From Mytilinidion resinicola (lineage: Eukaryota > Ascomycota > Dothideomycetes > Mytilinidiales > Mytilinidiaceae): 64,000 nucleotides of DNA. The notes beneath the pieces are model-generated. The model did not search any database. It saw only the letters and a program-made list of their open reading frames with translations, and had not been told where the DNA came from. The DNA lies in contig NW_022985440.1 of NCBI RefSeq assembly GCF_010093595.1, positions 399,215-463,214 of the forward strand, read 5' to 3'. Both the position numbers and the translations under genes were made by a program. Positions 56,997 to 64,000 of the stretch are shown piece by piece; the first letter of the stretch is position 1, and each line of letters begins with the position of its first letter.

Positions 56997-58191
56997 ATGA
57001 CGGAAACAGCATCGCCATCATCCCCAATTCCGATCGTAGACTTCGGAAAGTTCCTCACGGGCACTGCGGAGGAGAGGAAAGCAGTAGCTTCCGAAATCGA
57101 CGACGCCTTTCGCGATGTCGGCTTCGTGTATCTCAAGAACCATGGCGTTGACAAGAAGAGGGTAGATGAGTGCTTTGAATGGGTATGTACATATTCTCTA
57201 GTTTTCACATATCTTTCTCTACTCCTATCTCTACTTCCTCTTCCGTTTCTCTGAAGACCAAATATCTACCACTCCCCAAACCCTCATCTCAATCAGCAAT
57301 CAACCACACTCCCAACCCCCCCAAACCCCCCCTCTAACCACCCCCCCTCAGTCCTCCAAATTCTTCGCCCTCCCCACCGCCACCAAGCTCCTCGCCCCGC
57401 ACCCCCCAGGCGGCTCGCACCACCGCGGCTTCTCAGGCTTAGGCCTCGAAAAAGTATCCCAGCACGTCTTCTCGCCCGCCGAGCTCGCCGCGCTCCGCGC
57501 CGTGCCCGACGTCAAAGAAAGCTTCGAGTCCGGCAACCCAACCGACGCCGCCCAGCCCAACATCTGGCTGCCCGAGCCCGCGCTGCCCGGCTTCCGCGCC
57601 TTCATGGAGAGCTTCTTCGCCGACTGCGCGGGGCTGGTGCACCGCGTGCTCGACGCGCTGAGCCTGGCGCTCGCGGTGCCCGCGCCGGGCCTGAGCCCCA
57701 CGCACAGCGAGAGCCTGTTCCAGCTGCGCCTGCTGCACTATCCCGCGCTGCCGAAGCGGCTGCTGCAGGAGGAGCGCAAGAGCCGGATCGCGGCGCACTC
57801 TGATTTCGGCACGCTGACGCTGCTGTTCCAGGACGCGGTCGGGGGGCTGGAGGTGCAGGACCCCGCGGCGCCGGGGACGTTTAGGCCTGCGCCGCCGGTT
57901 GAGGGCGCCGTGCTGGTGAATGTGGGGGATTTGATGGAGCGGTGGAGTAACGAGCGGTGGCGGAGTACGGTGCATCGGGTGGGTGCGCCGCCGGCAGTCC
58001 CGGGAAGTGGGGAAGGGGGAGAGGAGGAGATGTGTAGGCCGCGGTATTCGATTCCGTTCTTTGCGACGGCGGATATGGAGACGGTGATTGAGGCGCTGCC
58101 GGGGTGCTGGGGGGAGGATAGGCCGAAGAAGTTTGAGCCTGTGACGGCGTGGGGGTATGTGCAGATGCGGATGGCGGCGTTGTACTCGTGA
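56997..58191 (+). CDS. 2-oxoglutarate/Fe(II)-dependent dioxygenase (isopenicillin-N-synthase-like)
   Basis: Two exons (56997-57182, 57352-58191) give 341 aa. The N-terminal DIOX_N part reads IPIVDFGKFL and AFRDVGFVYLKNHGVD. The catalytic core has the Fe ligands His211 and Asp213 (AAHSDFGTLTLLF) and distal His270 (STVHRV), plus the 2-oxoglutarate-binding Arg293/Ser295 (RYSIPFF). LFQLRLLHYP and VNVGDLMERWSNERW are typical. Substrates in this fungal group are unknown and range from secondary metabolites to small acids. The 169-nt intron ends in a long C-rich tract. Exon 2 is strikingly GC-rich, with C/G at most third positions, unlike exon 1 and the neighbours. Confidence 0.92.
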
Positions 58192-59174
58192 GGGTGTTGG
58201 TTTGGGGAGGTATGGTTGACGGGATTTTTACCTACTTGCGCCCTCACTCCCCAAAAGACCCGGAAGCTTCCCCCTGTTCTATACCTCATATTCTCAGGGC
58301 TGCGAAGCGGGTCATAGAAATGGGTATTACCGTCCAATACAATAAGAAGTAAAACGATAGCTGGCTCGTGCGACTTGAGATTGATTCTGGCATGCTATGT
58401 TAGTAAATCCCTAGATTAAAGTAAAGAAAAAGATAGACTCAAAAAGTGCATGCGGGAGCCAGAGTGAGCTTCTAAACGCAGAATACCTATCCCCAAACCT
58501 GAGTGAGGGTTGAGAAGGGTGGGCACAATCAGCGTGTTTCTACGATAGCCTTTTTTTCAGAATTTTCATCAAGCTGAAGCCACTCCTAACTCGCTTTCAA
58601 GAACTCCAGCGGCAATGAAAAGTAGAGCCGAATCTTACCCTGCGGATGGTTTACACTATGATGCCGAGTACTGACGTTTCTGGGCTCTTGGTCGGAACTG
58701 TTTTGATATTTTCAGGACGCAGCAGTTTTCGAAGCACGAAGAGTTAGCCGCGGATCTGGACGTGTGCTCAAAAATGTAGTCATCTTCTGGACTCGAGGAT
58801 TTGGCTGGCACGTGTTTCTCCTGGTGTTATCCTCTTTGGATTCCAAACACAACTCGTTCATTTGTTCACAACTTAGCTGATCTATCTGCGGTCTCCGTTG
58901 TATCAAAGACGTGTGTCGAAAGTCTATCTCATCGCGGAAACTCTAAGCAGTGGATAGTGAGGTTGAGCAAGTATGTACCTACCACCATAGCCCTCAAGAT
59001 ATGTAGTAGAATCGAAACCACGAGAAGCTCTCAGAGCAGCCATCCCGTATTCGGCCAACAGTCCTAGCTAGTGGTCTACACTGTGCTTTGACTTATTTTC
59101 AGAGTGAATAGAGAAACGCCTAGACGCCATGCCGAGTCAAATATACACAAATAAAGTCTTTCATTGGCCACCTC
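58192..59174. other. Intergenic region between convergent genes
   Basis: About 980 bp between the stops of the dioxygenase and the deubiquitinase genes. Only short, unsupported open frames were seen (58712-58906 minus, 58801-59067 plus). No repeat signature was recognised. Confidence 0.5.
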
Positions 59175-60992
59175 CTATACATCTTCTTCCCCAGGCAGCG
59201 GGCGTTCAAGCTCGTAGAACAAGAGGTACACTTCTTTCTGCATAGCCAGCACGTCGCTCGTCCGGCTCTCCTTGATCTTGTCGTCGCTGATCCGCCACCA
59301 CCGGTTGTCCATCCGCCTCGGCCGGCGCTTGAACCGCTTGACGTCCGTCATCGACGGGGCTATTGATTTGATGGAGCGTGATGTCCGTGGTCGGGATGAT
59401 GCGGGAGACTCGGCGACTGGCTGCAGTGTCTCGTCGCGCGGCGCGGAGGTGGGTGCGGGCCCGCGGGTCGAGCCTAGAGAAGACCTCGAGGATAGCGAGG
59501 AGGTGGATGCGGGTGAGGCAAGGGTAGAGCTCATCGAGGGGCGCTCACTCGTGCTGCCCAGGTTCAAGGTAGATATGCGCGGACTCTGAACAGCAGAGGG
59601 GTTCGGGCTACCCTGCACGCTGTATGCACCCTCTGCGCCAAAGGAGTGTGGCGTTGAATAGGGAGCTGCGGTGACCTGGCGACGGAAGGACTCATAGTGA
59701 CCGCTATTGTGGCTGCCTTTGTGCGTCACAACACCGAGTAGTCTATATTTCTTCTGGTCCAGGATGCCGCCGAGGGGAAGTGTTTCCGGGAAAGCAACCT
59801 TGGCCATATTTTTGGTGGAGTAGTTAGAGGCGGAGAACATGGAGCGAGATAAGTGGATGGCGAGGATTTTCGGAAAGGAAGATATATACATGTGGCGGGC
59901 TATTCGGCGTTTGGGGGCTAATTTGGCGTCGGGGAGCTCGACGTCTGGGGGCGGCTTCTCTGGGTCTTCTTGGAGAGCGGTTCGAATTTTGGCCATCTCG
60001 GCCTCGAGTCGTGATTTTGATTCGGAGTCTTTGGCACGGGATAGTTCTTGATCTTTGCTTCGGAGGGCATGCTCTAGCCGGCAATACTCGCATTTGAAGT
60101 CATCAATGTGCTCGATCTTCAGCATCCCGTCAAAACAAGTGTTAAGAGATGTTGAGGACCTCTGAGGAACGTTCAACGTTAGCGTGACGAACGTCGATAC
60201 TGTGGGTTTGGGCTTGAAGCCGCAAGTTAGACACTCAATTTGGGAATCAATCTTTCCTTCGAAAGGAAATCCCTCTTCACTGCTATCTCCCTCTTCATGC
60301 TCTTCCGGTGCTGCTGTGGCTCCTTCCTTTTCGCCCAGTGCTTCATCGAGCCCCATCTCCGCAGAGTCAACATTTTGTGATATCTCGAGCTTCTCGAGCG
60401 CGGCCTGCGCGTCCGTTAGGGGGACATCTATTCTCCGGGAGTTCCGCCGCGCTTTTCTTCCAGCATGGTATTCCTCGCAAAGTCTCTCCGTGACAATCTG
60501 GAGGAATTCCTGTGCATCTTGCTGCTGCCGGCTGATCCGCGTTCGAAAGGCCAGCTCTAAGGCTCTTATAAAGGGCCCTGGAGATATTGTCTTCCTGTAT
60601 ATGGGCCTTTCATTGAGGCTATCCAATATGTCCTTGAGCGCAAATGTCACAATGCCTTTTTGTAGCCCCTCCAGCTTCCATGGTTTTACAGCGCCCTTCT
60701 CTTGCGAGACCTTTTCCCGGTCTACTAGGTATACGTCTGGCCCATCCAGCTTCCGCCGATGTGTCTCCCGTATCAGATATAACCTCAGGTCCCCCAGTCC
60801 TGCTAGCGCTTGCAATGTTGAGTTTATGAAGCAGTCATTCGCGGAGTTCCTAAGGCCGACGACGCCTTTCTTGCGGGAATTGGAGGATTCATCGTCCAGG
60901 AAGAAGGTTGGCCCAAAGACATAGACCAGAGTTATGGCAGCGAGGGATGCTCCGGCAGCATATGTTGCGATTGTCAGAGGCTTTTCGGGCAT
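59175..60992 (-). CDS. Ubiquitin-specific protease with N-terminal membrane anchor (USP30/Ubp16-like)
   Basis: Intronless, 605 aa. Residues 7-31 form a transmembrane anchor (ATYAAGASLAAITLVYVFGP), as in mitochondrial or ER-anchored USPs. The Cys box is VGLRNSANDCFINSTLQAL with catalytic Cys54. Next come the QQQDAQEFLQIVTERL segment, a zinc-ribbon-like CLTCGFK/CEYC pair and HMYISSFPKILAIHLSRS. The His box is GSHNSGHYESFRR with His432. A Ser/Pro-rich insertion separates this from the last conserved segment (RRMDNRWWRISDDKIKESR, then AYMLFY-like VYLLFYELERP). It removes ubiquitin from membrane-associated substrates; the organelle cannot be decided from sequence. Confidence 0.92.
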   Translation of the reverse strand: MPEKPLTIATYAAGASLAAITLVYVFGPTFFLDDESSNSRKKGVVGLRNSANDCFINSTLQALAGLGDLRLYLIRETHRRKLDGPDVYLVDREKVSQEKGAVKPWKLEGLQKGIVTFALKDILDSLNERPIYRKTISPGPFIRALELAFRTRISRQQQDAQEFLQIVTERLCEEYHAGRKARRNSRRIDVPLTDAQAALEKLEISQNVDSAEMGLDEALGEKEGATAAPEEHEEGDSSEEGFPFEGKIDSQIECLTCGFKPKPTVSTFVTLTLNVPQRSSTSLNTCFDGMLKIEHIDDFKCEYCRLEHALRSKDQELSRAKDSESKSRLEAEMAKIRTALQEDPEKPPPDVELPDAKLAPKRRIARHMYISSFPKILAIHLSRSMFSASNYSTKNMAKVAFPETLPLGGILDQKKYRLLGVVTHKGSHNSGHYESFRRQVTAAPYSTPHSFGAEGAYSVQGSPNPSAVQSPRISTLNLGSTSERPSMSSTLASPASTSSLSSRSSLGSTRGPAPTSAPRDETLQPVAESPASSRPRTSRSIKSIAPSMTDVKRFKRRPRRMDNRWWRISDDKIKESRTSDVLAMQKEVYLLFYELERPLPGEEDV

Positions 60993-61321
60993 AGCGGTGT
61001 GTTGTGTCGGCTCTTCAATCCGCGGATCTGCGGGAGTCTACAATAGAGGCGCAACTGTACATACAGCGGGGCAAGAGGCGAGGTCACGACGGGCAAATAA
61101 AGGGAGTATATGAAGGAGAGATCATTGATGAAATAAGACCAACCGCCATTATTGTCTGACACCTTCCCTACCTAGTCGTAATGGCGCCCAAAGGGAGTCT
61201 TTTCTTACTCAAGCACCCCGGCTACTCGCATATTGTCTGGCATGAGTTACAGTCAACCGTACATTCTCGCAAGCCTCTCCAAATTGTTTCGCGCCTCGTT
61301 CGCACCACCACACTACCTGCA
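60993..61321. promoter_or_regulatory. Divergent promoter between the USP and bL9m genes
   Basis: 329 bp between starts if bL9m begins at 61322. An upstream in-frame ATG at 61181 exists for bL9m, so part of this segment may be 5' leader or an N-terminal extension. No clear TATA box. Confidence 0.35.
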
Positions 61322-62250
61322 ATGGCTTCCATTGCGCGTTCAATACTGCTACCCCAATGTGCGTCATGTACGCGACGCTTTACGAGACTCGGTCTTGACG
61401 GCTGGGGCTCGCTTCAGCAGCAGGTGCGCGGCAAGCAGAAGCTGGTCAAGCCATCTGACTCTGTTGCCGTCAAGTTGCTGAAGAATGTCAAGGGGTATGG
61501 GCGGAGGGGTAAGCAATGACTAGTGTTCTATCGTTCAATGCTGATGTTCAGGATCAGGGGCCTATATCCCCATCTCTCCCGCAATGATGCGAAATCACTG
61601 GTTCCCCCAGGGGAAGGCCGCCTACGTCCTACCGGATCAATTGAAGGAGCTGAAACGCCAGAAAGTTACCATAGAGCGAGACTTTGAATTCGGGATGGAG
61701 CAGCCCAAGGTTGAGAAGACAGAGGAAGAGGTGGAGTTCGAGGCACAGCACTACGTGAGGCCGGTTGAAATTGAGCTCTTGAGCGTATGCGACTCTCCTC
61801 TACAGTTGGCCTTTGCCTCTGCGCACCACTGACTTCATACAGCCCGCACGCTCTATGGAACTCATCACAATATTTACGCCCTCGACGATCGACTTCGCTC
61901 GGCAACCAATTGAAGACGACAGTTCCTCCTCGGATACCTACCTAGGCGCATCCGACTCGGCAGACATCCTTGCAGCTGCAGAGAAGGCAGAAAAGAAGGC
62001 GTCAGGCATGGTTGGGATATACGGTTCTGTGACGACGGCAGATGTTGCCACGAGCATACGGCAATCGCTGGCGAACAACGACGAGGCTGCACGGGTCATT
62101 CTCGCCGAGAACGACATCCGGTTCGTTGAAGGCCTTGTGGACGGGGAAACGTCGCGCGTCAAACACCTGGGCAAGTTCAAGGTGGAGATCCAGGTCAAGG
62201 GTGCGGAGCAAGCTCTCATACGGTCCGTCCGCGTTCTACCCCAGAAGTGA
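61322..62250 (+). CDS. MRPL50: Mitochondrial large-subunit ribosomal protein bL9m
   Basis: Three exons (61322-61508, 61552-61784, 61843-62250) give 275 aa. The N-terminus MASIARSILLPQCASCTRRF is rich in Arg/Ser and free of acidic residues, as for a mitochondrial targeting peptide. The bL9 core follows: VAVKLLKNVKGYGRRGSGAY and MMRNHWFPQGKAAYVLP, matching the bacterial L9 N-domain pattern (V-LL-V-G-G--G--Y-RN-L-P-G-A). A C-terminal extension contains SSSSDTYLGASDSADI and ends with a strand pattern HLGKFKVEIQVKG. An in-frame ATG at 61181 would add 47 residues; I prefer 61322 because the downstream leader is a good presequence. Both introns are GT-AG. Confidence 0.9.
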
Positions 62251-63095
62251 CAGCCTCGCCGCGAATCGTGGAGGAGTGGGGCTCCTCTGGAGAGTGGCTT
62301 GCATATAAGAAGGGCCCGCCTGCTGCTTGAGCACACTGGACAGGAGTCTTCAGCGGGATAGAGCGTCGGCTACCGCAGGGCGTGTTCGGAACCTCGACCG
62401 GGCTTGTAGCGCTCGGCCGCGGATCATTTCCCGGGGACCTGTGTACATAGTGAGTGGTGAAATATATTCTGTGGTGTAAACAACCATGTGCGGGTAAATG
62501 GAGCTTCGATGCAGCTCGTGTGACGTTGCTGTGTCCAGTTGAAGTGCTCGGGGGACGTCTGGCTGTCTTGGGACCGTGCAATTGGCCAGCATCTGACGAT
62601 GCTCGCTCAACGGCCTCAGGCATCCGGCAATTGGAGTGCGGGCTCGCTGCTACGGAGAGACCCGGAGGTCAACAGCACTCGGAACGACAGCAAGCACTTG
62701 GCCGTGTGAGCTCGGCTTTCCAGCGTGACGCCAGTCTTCCCCGCCACAGCACTTCAGTTGTGCGTCTGGCCCGCAAGTCATCCATACATAAACCTCACGC
62801 CCCACGCCCACGCCCACGCTGCCAAAACCCTCAATTGCCCTGCCACCCTGCTTGATTCGCCCCCCAACCCCCCAAAAGTAAGTGTCACGCCGCTGCGACA
62901 GAAAATGCTGGCGTCTTTGCTTTTCTCCATGCCCGCAGCCAGATAAGCTTGTCACGCTGCATCGCGCGTTCTTGGAGGGGCATCCGAAAGACCCACCCCA
63001 ACAATTATCCCTCACCGCGACTCCATCTTCATATACCGCGCCAAATCCCGCATTCTCCCAGCTGACACCCAAAACAGTCAATTCTCATCTGCACC
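62251..63095. other. Intergenic region and promoter of the aldolase gene
   Basis: About 845 bp. A CCCACGCCCACGCCCACG direct repeat occurs at about 62800-62820, followed by CCCCCCAACCCCCC. Such C-rich tracts are common upstream of strongly expressed glycolytic genes. No gene was seen. Confidence 0.5.
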
Positions 63096-64000
63096 ATGGC
63101 CACTGCTGTCCTCTCCCGCAAGGCCGGCGTCATTGTCGGCGACGATGTCCTGAAGGTGTGCTATTCTACCCCGCGTCTTTCACCAAACGTCACTAATGAG
63201 GCCCCGTCAAGCTCTTCAACTATGCGCAAGAGAAGAACTGTGAGTGCTCTGCTCCCGGCCAATTCCCGTGAGATTGGTGTACTAATCAGCCTGCAGTCGC
63301 CATTCCCGCCATCGTAAGCATCCAGTCCTGGACTATCTGGCTTCAATGGCTAAGCCTTGTAGAATGTCACCTCCAGCTCCACTGTAGTTGCGGCCCTTGA
63401 GGCTGCGAGGGATGCCAAAGCTCCCATCATTCTGCAGATGTCACAAGGTGGGTACACAACCACAATTCCTCGCTTCCAGATTTCGGAGTGTCCGCTAATA
63501 CTTCGTCCAGGTGGTGCTGCCTACTTTGCCGGTACGTTCAGTCAACCATCTCCACTTTTCTGTGAAGAATCTTCCCAACCTCCTCCTCATCGCCAATGAG
63601 CCCGTCCTTTCCTGGATTAGCATAATTCCATCGTACACTGGACGAGGGCTCTGTCTGATCCGTTTCTGCCGAACCATATATGTACGATCCTTGGAAATAT
63701 CGGAGAACAAGCGGGGACCATGGACGCGAAAACTCAGTCCTCCAGAAAGCCAAACGTTGGTTTTAGTACCAGCTTTGGCTAGGTGTCATAACGTTGAATC
63801 CAGACAAAAATCAAAATCAAGGACACAAAAGCAAGGATGACAACGGACGAGCAGTATACGATGGAACTGTGCTATACAGGATGAAACAAAAGCGCTTTCG
63901 TAAAGCATGCTGAAAGGACGTGGGCTGACACCACAGTTTGACAGGCAAGGGCGTCGACAACAAGAACCAGGAGGCTTCCATCGCTGGAGCTGTTGCCGGA
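63096..64000 (+). CDS. FBA1: Fructose-bisphosphate aldolase, class II (5' part, cut by window end)
   Basis: Zn-dependent aldolase of glycolysis and gluconeogenesis, cytosolic. The first six exons are visible: 63096-63155, 63212-63239, 63297-63313 (17 nt), 63363-63447, 63511-63531 (21 nt) and 63945 onward. They read LSRKAGVIVGDDVLKLFNYA, QEKNFAIPAINVTSSSTVVA, ALEAARDAKAPIILQMSQGG, AAYFAGKGVDNKNQEASIAG, the standard class II start. All introns are GT-AG; intron 5 is 413 nt, long for this window. The Zn ligands and catalytic Asp lie beyond the window. The start ATG is preceded by a pyrimidine/adenine-rich leader. Confidence 0.95.

Noticed and set aside
1..64000. tRNA, rRNA, snoRNA genes and CRISPR arrays
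   Set aside because: No GGTTCGAATCC-type B box with cloverleaf pairing, no 5S-like sequence and no regularly spaced identical repeats were found by eye. The tandem arrays are degenerate and without constant spacers.

Overview
The window is nuclear DNA of a filamentous ascomycete, most probably a dothideomycete. The evidence is short (about 40-110 nt) GT-AG introns with CTAAC-like branch points, fungal families throughout (Zn2Cys6 regulator, Dal5-type MFS carrier, Msn5-type exportin, class II aldolase) and a melanin-type polyketide synthase. I reconstructed 17 spliced genes exon by exon. Exon sums are multiples of three in all complete models except ISN1, which carries a frameshift. The right-edge gene (FBA1) is cut by the window.

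Region 1 (1-14.9 kb): a gene-poor stretch with one possible decayed gene at the left edge and an unexplained GC-rich island at about 3.9-5.6 kb, then a large non-reducing polyketide synthase (SAT-KS-AT-PT-ACP-ACP-TE, 2167 aa) that stands alone. None of the usual DHN-melanin partner genes is recognisable in the window.

Region 2 (14.9-28.4 kb): prefoldin subunit 3 with a GC-AG intron, an LRR-like protein, an unknown 260-aa protein, an MFS anion-type transporter and a Zn2Cys6 regulator on the same strand, an unknown PY-motif protein, quinolinate phosphoribosyltransferase (de novo NAD synthesis), and a decayed enoyl-CoA hydratase/isomerase pseudogene followed by an AT-rich gene-free stretch.

Region 3 (28.4-44.9 kb): the accessory-looking part. 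Three large unrecognised proteins with basic, low-complexity linkers alternate with four families of degenerate tandem repeats. Two of the proteins (28440-31893 and 36371-37535) share an undescribed N-terminal domain. One repeat family lies on both sides of a DUF4291-ISN1-MED17 block in inverted orientation. ISN1 carries three micro-exons and an apparent frameshift at a 10-nt seam.

Region 4 (44.9-64 kb): dense housekeeping genes: the SPIN90/Ldb17-Dip1 actin regulator, an ER DnaJ-TPR co-chaperone (DNAJC3/P58IPK type), a GH5 endoglycoceramidase/steryl-glucosidase-like enzyme with a GC-AG intron, an Msn5/exportin-5 karyopherin with 10 introns, a 2-oxoglutarate/Fe(II) dioxygenase with a very GC-rich second exon, a USP30/Ubp-like membrane deubiquitinase, mitochondrial ribosomal protein bL9m, and the first six exons of class II fructose-bisphosphate aldolase.

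Exon coordinates come from reading frames, splice consensus and family conservation by eye. No transcript data or database search was available. Most products are independent housekeeping functions rather than one pathway. The only plausible functional pairing by position is the regulator with the MFS transporter.
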